From an uncultured Cuneatibacter sp. (GTDB taxonomy: Bacteria > Bacillota > Clostridia > Lachnospirales > Lachnospiraceae): DNA of 64,000 bases. The number at the start of each line of letters is the position of its first letter. Within the stretch, counting starts at the first letter, position 1. The notes under the pieces are model-generated. The model had not been told where the DNA came from and did no database searches. It worked only from the letters and a program-made list of their open reading frames with translations. The stretch lies in NCBI GenBank assembly GCA_934234215.1, contig CAKQHB010000005.1:1-64000 (forward strand). The letters run 5' to 3'. Below, one piece after another: positions 18,167 to 27,888 of this stretch. Position numbers and translations under genes: made by a program.

Positions 18167-19599
18167 TGTCCTCTCCTCCTGTTTTTCCAAAAACGCAGAT
18201 CTCGTTTTGACCCACGCATAGGTTTATTGTAGCACACTCCCTTTTGTTCGTAAATCTTTTCTTCACATGCCCCGCCAAAACGCACCTGCCCGGACAAAAG
18301 CAACAGTGCCGCCAGATTCGGTATCGCCATCAACCCATTAAAACTGTCTGCCAGATTCCACAAGGCAGATAACGGCAGAAAGCTGCCCACCAGAATCATG
18401 CCCACAAAGCAGTTGCGATAGATTCGCTCCGCTCTCCTGCCCAGCATCCACTGGATACAGGTGCTCCCGTAATAACACCAGCACACAATGGACGGAAAAG
18501 CAAACAGATACAGCGCCGCCGCCAGAAACCATTGTCCAGCTCTTCCAAACACTTCGGAAAATGCAGCTCCTGCCAATGCCGCGCCGTTCGGCAATGTCTC
18601 TGCGGTTCCCTGCGCCAGAGCTGCCGCATACTGCGCCGGATCATAAGATTGACTGCAAAGAAGCACCAATCCGGTCATGGTACACATGAGGATCGTATCC
18701 ACGAACACTTCCAGAATACCCCACGCCCCCTGCTCACATGGTTTTGTACGACCGGCTCTGTCATAGGCCAGCACGGAGCTGCCCATACCCGCTTCATTGG
18801 AAAACACACCCCGCGATGCACCCATGCGCAGACTTTGCTGCATCGTATATCCTGCTGTACCCGCAATCCCCGCCCGCCATCCAAACGCGCTGCGGAGGAT
18901 TTCCCCAAATACCGGAAGCAGACGATCCCTCCACAGCACAAGTGCAATCAGGCATCCTGCCATATACAGCACCGTCAGTGCCGGAATCAGGTGTTCCATG
19001 AGACCGGAGATTCGTTTTTCTCCACCCACTGTCACAAGCCAGACTGGACCAGCAAGCAGCACTGCCGTCACAAATCCCGGAATCCCCATCGCTGCCTCTG
19101 CCGCCTCCGCAACGGAGTTTGTCTGCACGAGATTGCCTGCACCCAAAGTCGCCGCCGCACACAGTGCTGCATACCCATATGCCGGTGCTTTGCTGCGAAA
19201 CGCTGCCCGGATATACGCAAGCGGTGCAGGGTCTTCTCCTGCATATTTCGCACCGAGATATTTTTCTGCGTAGCCGGTCATCATTCCAACCAATGCCGAG
19301 ATCCACATCCAGAACAACGCGCCCGGCCCCCCCGCTGCCAGTGCGGTTGCCACACCTGCAATGTTACCCGTTCCAAGCGTCCCGGCAAGCGCTTTGCACA
19401 GCGACTGAAATCCGCTGTGGCTGCTCTCGCTTTTTTCCGCCGCCCATGTCCATCTGCGAATTTTCTTCCAACCTCGAATCTGAAAAAAGCGGCTGCGCAC
19501 CGAAAACCACAATCCCGTTCCCAGAAACAGCACCAGCATCGGCGTTCCCCAGACAAGCTCCTGAACCTTCTGGTTCCATGCAAGAAACCACGTTCCCAT
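18163..19599 (-). CDS. Sodium:alanine symporter (AGCS family)
   Basis: Integral membrane amino acid:cation symporter of 478 residues. The AGCS signature is clear: GTGNIAGVATALAAGGPGALFWMW, then GMMTGYAEKYLGAKY. QTNSVAEA and RGVFSNEAGMGSS, which line the substrate and sodium path, are also present. About ten membrane segments can be seen. The start at 19599 has GGAG eight bases upstream. It overlaps the downstream oligopeptidase gene by four bases. That pairing suggests uptake and peptide turnover of amino acids, though this is inference. It is divergent from the MocR regulator. Confidence 0.93.
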   Translation of the reverse strand: MGTWFLAWNQKVQELVWGTPMLVLFLGTGLWFSVRSRFFQIRGWKKIRRWTWAAEKSESSHSGFQSLCKALAGTLGTGNIAGVATALAAGGPGALFWMWISALVGMMTGYAEKYLGAKYAGEDPAPLAYIRAAFRSKAPAYGYAALCAAATLGAGNLVQTNSVAEAAEAAMGIPGFVTAVLLAGPVWLVTVGGEKRISGLMEHLIPALTVLYMAGCLIALVLWRDRLLPVFGEILRSAFGWRAGIAGTAGYTMQQSLRMGASRGVFSNEAGMGSSVLAYDRAGRTKPCEQGAWGILEVFVDTILMCTMTGLVLLCSQSYDPAQYAAALAQGTAETLPNGAALAGAAFSEVFGRAGQWFLAAALYLFAFPSIVCWCYYGSTCIQWMLGRRAERIYRNCFVGMILVGSFLPLSALWNLADSFNGLMAIPNLAALLLLSGQVRFGGACEEKIYEQKGVCYNKPMRGSKRDLRFWKNRRRGQ

Positions 19600-19758
19600 C
19601 CCCGCTCTCCTTTTTGGATCTGACAGACCATTCTTCGTTTTATTTTATGTCCGCACGGAGGATTCAGAACCGGAAAGCACTTTTCGTTTCAACTGACCTG
19701 TGTTATACTTGGAAAAACTTTTGCAAATCAAAGTACAGTTTTCTAAAATGGAGAATTT

Positions 19759-21048
19759 ATGAGTCACGAAAAACGCTACCTGCAAGTATATCAGCATTTT
19801 AAAGATCTGATTTTATCCGGAGCTTTGCAGCCGGATTCCCGAATGCCGTCCCTTCGTGCCTGTTCCGAACAGCTTCAATATTCCCGGACAACGGTTGAAA
19901 CTGCCTATTTGATGCTGGCGGCGGACGGCTATCTATATTCCCGCCCTCAGAGCGGCTACTATGTGACAGACATCGCTCTCGCCCATCTGGAGCCAGCTCC
20001 CATTCCCAAACCAGCTCCGGTTATCCGCTATGATTTCACCACTTCCGCATCCGCCACGGACTCTCAGACTTTCGAGTTGTGGCGGCGGTACGTCAAGAGT
20101 GCTCTCAGACAAGACGATCGACTTGCCTCTTACGGTGAACCGCAGGGCGAAGCTGAACTGCGCCAGGTGCTCGCTTCTTATATTCAGGAGCATCGAAATG
20201 TCTTCTGCTCCCCGGACAGCATCGTAATTGGTGCCGGTATTCAATCTCTGCTCAACATTCTGTGTCCCCTGCTGCCCCATCCCGCAGCAGTCTCCTTTCC
20301 GGATCACAGCTTCCGACAGGGTATGACCATTTTTGAAAACTTTGGGTATGACCTGCATATCAAGGACAAAGATGCCGATGTGGTGTACGTTATGCCCGCG
20401 CACATGACCCCGTGGGGATCTATCATGCCAGTCAAACGCCGCATGGAGCTTGTCCGGCACGCAGCCGCCCGCGGCAGTCTCATTCTGGAAGATGATTATG
20501 AAAACGAATTTGTGTCCCTGCAAAAGCCAACGCCCTCCCTCCAGTCTCTTGCCGGTGGAAAAGGTGTCGTCTATCTCAGCAGCTTTTCCCGCATGCTGCT
20601 GCCTTCTGTGCGTATCAGTTTTATGGTGCTGCCGCCGGAACTGAAAGCCCGCTATGACAAGCGCAAGGACTGTTACAACCAGACTGCATCCAAGACGGAG
20701 CAGATTGCGCTGTGCCAGTACATCCGGGACGGACATCTGGATGCCCGCATCCGCAAACTGCGCCGGGTATATGATGCCCGCATGCACCGGATGATTGCGG
20801 AACTGAAACGGCTGTTTGGAACTTCCGTGTCGCTCCAGACCGGTTCCGGCGGATTTACACTGGCGATGACACTGCCACTCGCAGCTTCCGCGGAGCAGAT
20901 TATCTCGCAATGCCTGAAAGCAGGAATTCGCCTGCGAGCAGAAGACACAGATGATGGCAAAGTCATGCTGTTTTTGTCCTGCTCGGCGCTAAGCGAGGAA
21001 GTGATCGGAGAGGCCTGTCAGGCGCTGTGGGAAGTGCTCTTTTCTTAA
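19759..21048 (+). CDS. MocR/GntR-family regulator with aminotransferase-like domain
   Basis: A 429-residue regulator with an N-terminal GntR winged helix (about 5-72: LQPDSRMPSLRACSEQL, SRTTVETAYLMLAADGYL) and a C-terminal fold-type I aminotransferase domain (about 95-429). In most MocR proteins a lysine in an SFSK motif forms the Schiff base with PLP. Here the motif reads SSFSRMLLPSVRI, with Arg278 (CGC at 20590-20592) in its place. GGAG lies five bases before the ATG. It is divergent from the alanine symporter gene, a plausible target, and convergent with the DUF368 gene, the two stops overlapping by two bases. Confidence 0.9.
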   Translation: MSHEKRYLQVYQHFKDLILSGALQPDSRMPSLRACSEQLQYSRTTVETAYLMLAADGYLYSRPQSGYYVTDIALAHLEPAPIPKPAPVIRYDFTTSASATDSQTFELWRRYVKSALRQDDRLASYGEPQGEAELRQVLASYIQEHRNVFCSPDSIVIGAGIQSLLNILCPLLPHPAAVSFPDHSFRQGMTIFENFGYDLHIKDKDADVVYVMPAHMTPWGSIMPVKRRMELVRHAAARGSLILEDDYENEFVSLQKPTPSLQSLAGGKGVVYLSSFSRMLLPSVRISFMVLPPELKARYDKRKDCYNQTASKTEQIALCQYIRDGHLDARIRKLRRVYDARMHRMIAELKRLFGTSVSLQTGSGGFTLAMTLPLAASAEQIISQCLKAGIRLRAEDTDDGKVMLFLSCSALSEEVIGEACQALWEVLFS

Positions 21049-21779
21049 TTATTTTTTCCAATCCAAAGCATTATCAATCCCGCAGCTCCAAACAGTAAAA
21101 TACATCTCCCCACATGTTCCACCGGTGGTATCCCCGGAAACAGCTCCCCACAGGATGCCAGCACAAATCCTCCAATCACCGCCCACAGCTGCATCGGATA
21201 CTTTTTCCAGCAGCATTCCATCCCCCACGCAAAAGCAAATATCCCGATGAGGGTTCCGATCCCCATCGGGATCAGTTTCATAAATGCTCCCGCATGGATC
21301 TGCTGCAGCACCGGTTCGTACATTCCGGTCATCCACAATACCTGTGAAGTGCTGATACCCGGCAGTACAAGTGCTCCTGCCAGTGCGGTTCCAACAACAA
21401 TCTGCAGCCATATCGTATCTGCTATTCCGGACGTTCCGGCAATTTCTCTTTGAAACGCCAGCGAAAACAGCACAGCAAGCGCCACTCCCACTATAATCCA
21501 CAGCAGCTTCTTCCCCCGAAAACGTCCCTCCTTTTCCTTCCCATGAAACACCATCCCCAGCATACCACCGCATCCCACCGGGAGCAGCAGCGCCAGTGCC
21601 CGTCCCGGATGTGCAAAAAAATGGCTGACCGCCTCAACAAGTTGTTGATAGCAGCCAGCCAACATCGCCATTGTGCCGCCGGAAATGCCCGGCACGGTCA
21701 TCGTACTTCCGATCCAAAATCCTTTTCCGAACAGGATCAGACTCTCTTTTGTAACCGAGATGATACGATCTTTTTTCAC
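21045..21779 (-). CDS. DUF368 membrane protein
   Basis: A 244-residue integral membrane protein of the DUF368 family, recognisable by the N-terminal FGKGFWIGSTMTVPGISGGTMAMLAG and about seven membrane segments. A GTG start at 21779 is chosen because AAGGAG sits six bases upstream; an in-frame ATG further out (21827) lies inside the preceding gene and lacks a ribosome binding site. DUF368 proteins have been linked to polyprenyl phosphate recycling in some bacteria. That role is not demonstrable from the sequence here. It follows the AI-2E-family gene by ten bases. Confidence 0.85.
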   Translation of the reverse strand: MKKDRIISVTKESLILFGKGFWIGSTMTVPGISGGTMAMLAGCYQQLVEAVSHFFAHPGRALALLLPVGCGGMLGMVFHGKEKEGRFRGKKLLWIIVGVALAVLFSLAFQREIAGTSGIADTIWLQIVVGTALAGALVLPGISTSQVLWMTGMYEPVLQQIHAGAFMKLIPMGIGTLIGIFAFAWGMECCWKKYPMQLWAVIGGFVLASCGELFPGIPPVEHVGRCILLFGAAGLIMLWIGKNN

Positions 21780-21789
21780 ATTTGGCTCC

Positions 21790-22983
21790 TTATTCGATTC
21801 TTTGATGCTCCTCAGAAATCTCTGCATTTTCAGATTCTTTTTGCGCCAGATTTTCGCGGATCTTTTCCTCCCGCTCCTCTGTCACAATGCGAATCAGCTT
21901 ATAACAGGTGGCCGCTACCGGCACACCGAGCAATACGCCTGCGATTCCCGCAACACCGCTTCCGATCATGACCGCGGCAAACACCCAGATGCCCGGCAAT
22001 CCAATACTTGTTCCTACCACACGGGGATAGATTAGATTCCCCTCCAACTGCTGCAGCACAACAATAAAAATCAAAAACTCGATTGCTTTTAACGGGGAAA
22101 CCATGACGATCATCAGCGCGCCGACTCCGGCACCGATATAAGCACCGAGAATCGGGATCAATGCCGTCGCACCCACAAGCGTTCCGATCATAGAAGCATA
22201 GGGGAATCGCAGCAGACTCATCCCGAGGAAGCACAGCGTTCCGAGGATGATTGCCTCCACAAACTGACCGACAAAAAAGCTGGTAAAGCTGTCATTTGCC
22301 ACCCGCAGCACAACACCGCATCTGCGCAGCACCTCCGGTTTTAGAAATACATTTGCCAGACGGCGGATCTGACTTCCCAGCTTTTCTTTTCCTGCCAGCA
22401 CATAAATTGCAAAGATTACTGCCACAAACAGATTGATAACCGCAGTCACCAGAGAACCTACGGTGCTGAACGCTGCCGATACAAGCTGATTGATGCCCTG
22501 CGTCAGCACACTGCTCACCTTTCCCATGATGGAACCCCAATCCAGCTCCAGCGCTAAAAGCTGCTCCTGTATCTGCGGATACTCCTCCGCATGTCGGATA
22601 ATCCAGTCCCGCACCGTATTGTACAGATCCGGAATCCCGCCGGAGATCGTCACAAACACGTTCACCAGCTCTGGAACAATGACATTGATCAGGATCGTGA
22701 CAGCCGCAGCAATAATCATCAACGACAGGACGATGCACACGCCCCGGCGGCTTTTTCTTACCGCCGCACGCTTACTGTGGGGAAACCAGATCTTTTCCAG
22801 ATTGCGCAGGATCAGATTCAGTACAAATGCCACTGCACTGCCGATCACCAGCGGCATAATCACAGCCCAGATTACCCTCAGTACACCAAAAATCCATCCG
22901 CTGTACATCAGCACCAGAACCGTCAGCGCCACCCAAAGCAGTCGTTTCAGGAAAACGCGGTCTGTCATGTTCCATTTTTTCAT
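21790..22983 (-). CDS. AI-2E family transporter
   Basis: A 397-residue membrane protein of the AI-2E/YdiK permease family, with two N-terminal membrane segments, a hydrophilic middle, and a C-terminal block of segments containing PYASMIGTLVGATALIPILGAYIGAG and VGTSIGLPGIWVFAAVMIGSGVAG, which are family hallmarks. Members have been assigned autoinducer-2 export or sodium/proton antiport. The substrate cannot be inferred here. Its ATG overlaps the stop of the upstream oligopeptidase gene (ATGA). Confidence 0.88.
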   Translation of the reverse strand: MKKWNMTDRVFLKRLLWVALTVLVLMYSGWIFGVLRVIWAVIMPLVIGSAVAFVLNLILRNLEKIWFPHSKRAAVRKSRRGVCIVLSLMIIAAAVTILINVIVPELVNVFVTISGGIPDLYNTVRDWIIRHAEEYPQIQEQLLALELDWGSIMGKVSSVLTQGINQLVSAAFSTVGSLVTAVINLFVAVIFAIYVLAGKEKLGSQIRRLANVFLKPEVLRRCGVVLRVANDSFTSFFVGQFVEAIILGTLCFLGMSLLRFPYASMIGTLVGATALIPILGAYIGAGVGALMIVMVSPLKAIEFLIFIVVLQQLEGNLIYPRVVGTSIGLPGIWVFAAVMIGSGVAGIAGVLLGVPVAATCYKLIRIVTEEREEKIRENLAQKESENAEISEEHQRIE

Positions 22984-24776
22984 GCAAGCAATTCCTCCAT
23001 CTGGTCTAACAGCTCCTCAAAGAAATCCATCGCCTGCTCTACCGGCTTCGGGCTTTCCATATCGACACCTGCGATCCGCAGCAGATCAATGGGATCTTTG
23101 GAATCGCCACCCTTTAAGAACTTCTTGTAGTCCTCAACAGCAGACGCACCCTCTTTCAGAATCTTTCTGGACAGTGCGATCGCAGCGGAAAATCCGGTGG
23201 AATACTGATAAACATAGAACGGAGTATAGAAATGCGGGATTCTCGCCCACTCCAGCGCAATACCATCATCTACGACCATATCCGGTCCGAAGTATAGCTC
23301 ATTCAGTCCCTTGTAAACGCCCTTGATCACTTCTGCCGTCAGTGCTTCGCCTGCTTCTGCTTTGCGATGCATGATCATCTCAAACTCTGCAAACATCGCC
23401 TGACGGAACAGGGTCGTGCGGAAGGACTCTAAGAAGTGGTTGACCAGATATGCCTTCTGCTTCTTATCCTCAGTCTTACCCAGAAGATGCTGGATCAGCA
23501 GAGCCTCATTGCAGGTGGATGCCACCTCTGCCACAAAGATCTTATACTCACTGTAGACAAAGGGCTGATTGCTGTTGGAATAGTAAGAATGGATCGCATG
23601 ACCCATCTCATGTGCCAGTGTAAACACATCCTCCAGCGTATAGTTGTAATTCAGCAGAACGACCGGATGTACTCCATGTACACTCCAGGAATGAGCACCG
23701 CCCTCTTTGCCTTCGTTCATGTAAACATCAATCCAGCGGTTGTCAAAGCCCTCCTGTAAAATGTTCAGATATTCTTCGCCCAGCGGCTGCAGACCCTCTT
23801 TTACCATCTGCTTTGCCCTCTCGAACTCGTAATGTCCCTCGACATCGGATACAAGCGGAGTGTACAGATCATACATATGCAGATCTTCCACTCCCAATGC
23901 TTTCTTTCTCAGACGCACATAGCGGTACATCAGATCCATGCGCTCATGCACAACTGACAGCAGATTGTCATATACCTGCTCGGGAATATGATTCTCATTC
24001 AGATACATCGCGCGGGTAGACGGATATTTTCTTGCTTTCGCATAGAACATTGCCTGCTTGATATTGCCGGAAAATGTGGATGCCAGCGTATTGCGATACT
24101 GCTCATAGGTCTGATACAGCGTCTCAAACGCATCCTTGCGCACTCTGCGATCCGGAGAACCCATCAGTCCCAAAAATCTGCCCAGAGTCACTTCCACCGG
24201 ATCTCCGTTCTCATCCTGGATCGTGCCAAAGCGGACATCCGCATTCTGGAACATCTTAAAAGTCGCAGATGGATTGTCTGCCAGCTCTGCCGCATCTGCA
24301 AGAAGCGCTTCCATCTCGGTAGACAGGATGTGCTCCTTGTCCGCAAATGCCTGCTCGATCACACGGCGGTAAAATGCCAGCGCCGGAACCTGCTCCATCT
24401 GCTCTGTAAGCCATGCCTCATCCATTGCAAGAATCTCCGGCCACAGAAATGCACAGCCTGTCTGTACCGTCGCAACCAGGCTCTGAACCCGCATCAGCTG
24501 CTCCTGACGGGCTCCATCTGCCGTATCCTGATGATACCGCTCCGTTGCGTAAAAGAACAGATAGGATGCGACCTTCATCATGGCATAATACGCATCCAAA
24601 GACTCCGCCAGATATTCTCCGGACTGTGCCAGCTTGCCCTTTCTGGCTGCGATCTCCGGCCACTGTGCGGAAAGACGCTCCATATCTGCTTCCCACAGAT
24701 CATCTGTCGCATACACATCCTCTAATTTCCAGGTGTCTTTTTCTGCGATCTCACTTCTTTTCGGTAAACGATTCAT
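22980..24776 (-). CDS. pepF: Oligoendopeptidase F
   Basis: M3 zinc peptidase of 598 residues, the classic PepF form: NRLPKRSEIAEKDTWKLEDVYATDDLW at the N terminus and LAHEMGHAIHSYYSN with the HEMGH zinc site at about 389-393. It is cytoplasmic, with no signal sequence. The start at 24776 is preferred over 24791 because GGAG is then nine bases upstream. It overlaps the stop of the GH120 gene and the start of the AI-2E-family gene, four bases each. It is clearly distinct from the other M3 peptidase at 16400-18166. Confidence 0.94.
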   Translation of the reverse strand: MNRLPKRSEIAEKDTWKLEDVYATDDLWEADMERLSAQWPEIAARKGKLAQSGEYLAESLDAYYAMMKVASYLFFYATERYHQDTADGARQEQLMRVQSLVATVQTGCAFLWPEILAMDEAWLTEQMEQVPALAFYRRVIEQAFADKEHILSTEMEALLADAAELADNPSATFKMFQNADVRFGTIQDENGDPVEVTLGRFLGLMGSPDRRVRKDAFETLYQTYEQYRNTLASTFSGNIKQAMFYAKARKYPSTRAMYLNENHIPEQVYDNLLSVVHERMDLMYRYVRLRKKALGVEDLHMYDLYTPLVSDVEGHYEFERAKQMVKEGLQPLGEEYLNILQEGFDNRWIDVYMNEGKEGGAHSWSVHGVHPVVLLNYNYTLEDVFTLAHEMGHAIHSYYSNSNQPFVYSEYKIFVAEVASTCNEALLIQHLLGKTEDKKQKAYLVNHFLESFRTTLFRQAMFAEFEMIMHRKAEAGEALTAEVIKGVYKGLNELYFGPDMVVDDGIALEWARIPHFYTPFYVYQYSTGFSAAIALSRKILKEGASAVEDYKKFLKGGDSKDPIDLLRIAGVDMESPKPVEQAMDFFEELLDQMEELLA

Positions 24777-26767
24777 AATTTGTTTCTCCATTCTTCTTTT
24801 CCGGCAAACGGACCGGCAAGCGGATGGATTCCACGGTGATTTCCGAAGTAATCTTCGTTAAAGATGATCTCCGTTCCATCCGGATTTTCAAAGAGCTGCT
24901 CCGGCTCAAATGCCTCGCCCAGCGTCTCTGTTGAAATAATGCCTGTCGCAAATTCCGGCAGATAGTCATAAATATTGGTTTCCAGTACATATTCGCCGTC
25001 TTTTTCTACGGCTCTCGCATAGACCGTATGCTCCGTGTCTACGCGATAATTTGTCTCCTTGTTCCACGGCTTTGCACCGTTGAAATAAACATTGCCTGCG
25101 GCATACAGCGGCATCTTCGTGTAGTATTTTCCGCGATCCTCCACTGCGCCGTCATCGCCCTCAATAAAGAATCTCGCACGGTACTCCTCTGCTGTGGGAT
25201 ATTCATCAAACACTGCAATACCAACTTCCTGATTGATGGGCTTTCCCTGCATCTTCTTGCTGAACTCTACGAAAGATTCCGGAATTTCGTCCTGCAGGAA
25301 AATGTTGTTATAGAAACGATCGTCGCCATGCAGGAAGGTCATAAATCCGGCAACCTCCGTACGGTGCGGCACATGATACGGCGTATAACGCACTTCGTTT
25401 GTGCCGGCATTGTTCGTGCCCTCGCCCACACTGGTAAACGGACCTGCGATCAGGTTGTGAACGTAAGCAACGCCCTGTGTCGCCAGCTTGCTGTTGAACG
25501 TGGACAGCATGATGTTGTTATCCACCAGTGTCGGACCGTGGCTGACTTCGATGAAGATGTCTTCGCCCACTGCCAGTCCGGTACCAAACTCTGCATCTGC
25601 CGGAGGCATATTATCATGGAAGAAGTTCTGCGTAACACGGGTGCCCTGTGCCTGCCAGTCTAACCAGATTCCTCTCGTGCAGTGATGGATGTGGTTGCGG
25701 CGATAGATGACGTCAATGGCTGCATGCATCTTGATGCCGCCGATCTCTGCCCCTGCCAGCTGCTGCTTATTGTTGATGTGGTGAATGTGATTGTCCTCAA
25801 TGATGGAGAACACACCGCCCAGATGTCCGACAATACCGCACTGTTCACAGTGATGGATGTTGCAGCGGCGAATGATGTGAGATCCAATGTTCTCCTTCGT
25901 CCAGCCTTCTCTTTGCGCCTGCAGGATCGCATCACGCTCGGTCTGCGTGCCGTGCTTCATACGTTTGATACTCCACTTGTTCTCATTTTCCGGCTGCAAA
26001 TATTTGCCGAGAGAGATGCCGTTGCACTTGGAATCCGACACTTCACAGTCCTCGATGATCCAGCCTTTTGACCAGTGAGGGCCGATCATGCCTTCCTGAT
26101 AAGCGGTGGGCGGTGCCCAGGTCGTCGCTGCCTGCTTTACCGTAAAGCCGGACAGTGTGATATAACCTCTGCCGGTCTGATCCGGGTAGAAGCAGTTCCG
26201 ACGCACATTGATCTCTACATTCTCTTCTCTCGGATCTGCTCCCTGGAAGTTTGCATAGATAACAGTCACGCCGTTCTCCTGCTCCGTATACCAGGTATGC
26301 AGCGTGAACTCTCTCTCCCAGGACTTGTAGTCGATCTCCGGATGCAGCACCTCCTCCAGATGCAGTCTTTCGTACATCGAATGACCGTTCAGGTACACTT
26401 CTCCGGTATGTACCGGCTCTTTTGCAAAATACCAGTCGCCGAATACCTTCTCAATATAAGGATTGTAAGAACCGAAGACGCCGTTCGGGATGCGGGTCAC
26501 CCACACATCGCCCTCATAAGGTTCCCAGTCTTTCACAACCTCTGCACCGGTGATGACAGCGCCAAGCGGAACCTCGGAACGGTACACGATCCGGGCTTCC
26601 TCTGTGCCGCCATGTCTCGGATTGACATACTCGCGGTAGATACCGGGAGCAACGATGACTTCATCGCCCGGTCTCGCAATCTCTGCTGCCTGACTGATCC
26701 AGCGGAACGGCTGCGCCTTACTGCCGTCTCCACCCCGTCCTGCCTGTGCGGATACATAATACTGCAT
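24773..26767 (-). CDS. GH120 beta-xylosidase (right-handed beta-helix)
   Basis: A 664-residue cytoplasmic beta-helix protein strongly resembling the GH120 xylosidase XylC of Thermoanaerobacterium from memory. Shared blocks include YANFQGADP, EINVRR-CFYP, IGPHWSKGWIIED, IVGHLGGVFS, WLDWQAQGTRV and FIEVSHGP. The residues corresponding to the known nucleophile and acid/base are Asp370 (WLDW) and Glu407 (IEVSHG). It should release xylose from imported xylo-oligosaccharides (EC 3.2.1.37). The absence of a signal peptide fits an intracellular role. The start at 26767 has GGAGGAG upstream. Its end overlaps the pepF start (ATGA). No xylose permease or isomerase is nearby. Confidence 0.85.
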   Translation of the reverse strand: MQYYVSAQAGRGGDGSKAQPFRWISQAAEIARPGDEVIVAPGIYREYVNPRHGGTEEARIVYRSEVPLGAVITGAEVVKDWEPYEGDVWVTRIPNGVFGSYNPYIEKVFGDWYFAKEPVHTGEVYLNGHSMYERLHLEEVLHPEIDYKSWEREFTLHTWYTEQENGVTVIYANFQGADPREENVEINVRRNCFYPDQTGRGYITLSGFTVKQAATTWAPPTAYQEGMIGPHWSKGWIIEDCEVSDSKCNGISLGKYLQPENENKWSIKRMKHGTQTERDAILQAQREGWTKENIGSHIIRRCNIHHCEQCGIVGHLGGVFSIIEDNHIHHINNKQQLAGAEIGGIKMHAAIDVIYRRNHIHHCTRGIWLDWQAQGTRVTQNFFHDNMPPADAEFGTGLAVGEDIFIEVSHGPTLVDNNIMLSTFNSKLATQGVAYVHNLIAGPFTSVGEGTNNAGTNEVRYTPYHVPHRTEVAGFMTFLHGDDRFYNNIFLQDEIPESFVEFSKKMQGKPINQEVGIAVFDEYPTAEEYRARFFIEGDDGAVEDRGKYYTKMPLYAAGNVYFNGAKPWNKETNYRVDTEHTVYARAVEKDGEYVLETNIYDYLPEFATGIISTETLGEAFEPEQLFENPDGTEIIFNEDYFGNHRGIHPLAGPFAGKEEWRNKL

Positions 26768-26841
26768 AGTAAACTCCTCCTGTTTTGAAATACATTTTAT
26801 TTTGAAATCTCAAGCAGCTCTCTGTTCAAGATTTTCTCACA

Positions 26842-27771
26842 CTATAAAAGTCCCTGCTTTTTCAGCTTTTCTGCTACCATTTCATAGTGGGGCAAGGAAA
26901 GTCCCACCTCTCTTGCGAGCCGAATCGGTGTCACAAGAAATGTCTCAATCTCCGAATCCTGCCCTGCCCAGATATCCCGCTGCACCGATGCCGCGCTGTC
27001 CGGCGCGATGCCGTCTAAAATATCCCGGTTGGTCTTCACTGCATCTACCAGAAACGGATGTCCCAGCGCTGCCGCCAACTGTTCGATTTCCCGCACCAGG
27101 TCTTCAAATAGCAGCCGCTCTTCTCCGGCTCTCTGCATGGCTTCCGCATGACAGTCATAATACAGACCGCACGCCGCCATCGGGGATACCATTGAAAACT
27201 TCAGCAGCGTATCTCTTCGGATCTCATCGGAAATCTGCACTTCAATGCCGCTCTCCCGCAGATCCTTTGCCGTCTCAAACAACACCCGCGCTGTGTGATC
27301 TGTCAACTCTTCCACATCCCGCACGCCGTAGACGATCCGGAAGATTGCTCCACCAATGGTGATCTCACCTACGGCACTGCGATGAGCTGCGATATAGATA
27401 CAGCTGTCTGTCACCAGTCTGCCGGGAAGCTCCTGCTGCAGCCGCTCTCCGACACCATAGCCGTTCAAAATCGGAATCACCACGGTATCCGTTCCGGTCA
27501 CCCGCTGCAAAAATGGCAAAACGTCCGGAATCGAGTAGGACTTCACACAGACAAATACCACATCCGGACGTTCCTCATAGGAATCCGTTTCTGCCACCTG
27601 CACCGGAATACACAGCTCACCGTCCGCAGTCGTGTGCAGAATCAGACCTCTCTCCCGGATTGCTGCGCCGTGGGCACCTCTTGCGATGAGCGTCACATCC
27701 CTTCCTGCTCTCTCCAGATATCCAGCAATGCTGGCACCGCATCCTCCAGCACCGAGAACACAATATTTCAC
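26842..27771 (-). CDS. Ketopantoate reductase family protein (ApbA/PanE-like)
   Basis: A 309-residue dehydrogenase with an N-terminal nucleotide-binding loop GAGGCGASIAGYL, VFVCVKSY (the KSYD-like catalytic region), and an ApbA_C-type helical domain with a conserved Lys near FSMVSPMAACGLYY. Family members reduce 2-dehydropantoate to pantoate in CoA synthesis, but many paralogues act on other 2-oxo acids. No other pantothenate gene is nearby. It lies 74 bases upstream of the GH120 gene on the same strand and may be cotranscribed. It is divergent from the GNAT gene. Confidence 0.82.
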   Translation of the reverse strand: MKYCVLGAGGCGASIAGYLERAGRDVTLIARGAHGAAIRERGLILHTTADGELCIPVQVAETDSYEERPDVVFVCVKSYSIPDVLPFLQRVTGTDTVVIPILNGYGVGERLQQELPGRLVTDSCIYIAAHRSAVGEITIGGAIFRIVYGVRDVEELTDHTARVLFETAKDLRESGIEVQISDEIRRDTLLKFSMVSPMAACGLYYDCHAEAMQRAGEERLLFEDLVREIEQLAAALGHPFLVDAVKTNRDILDGIAPDSAASVQRDIWAGQDSEIETFLVTPIRLAREVGLSLPHYEMVAEKLKKQGLL

Positions 27772-27888
27772 CGGTATTCACCCCTTCCCTAAGTTTCTTC
27801 CACTTGCATTTTATCCAAAATACAAGTACAATAAGCATGGCTTTTTGCCCACTTATATGATCTCTATTGTACTGATTTTGGAGGAATT

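Noticed and set aside
19933..20910. Long minus-strand open frame opposite the MocR gene
   Set aside because: Composition is Cys/His/Arg-rich as expected for an antisense shadow, and the MocR gene on the plus strand is clear.
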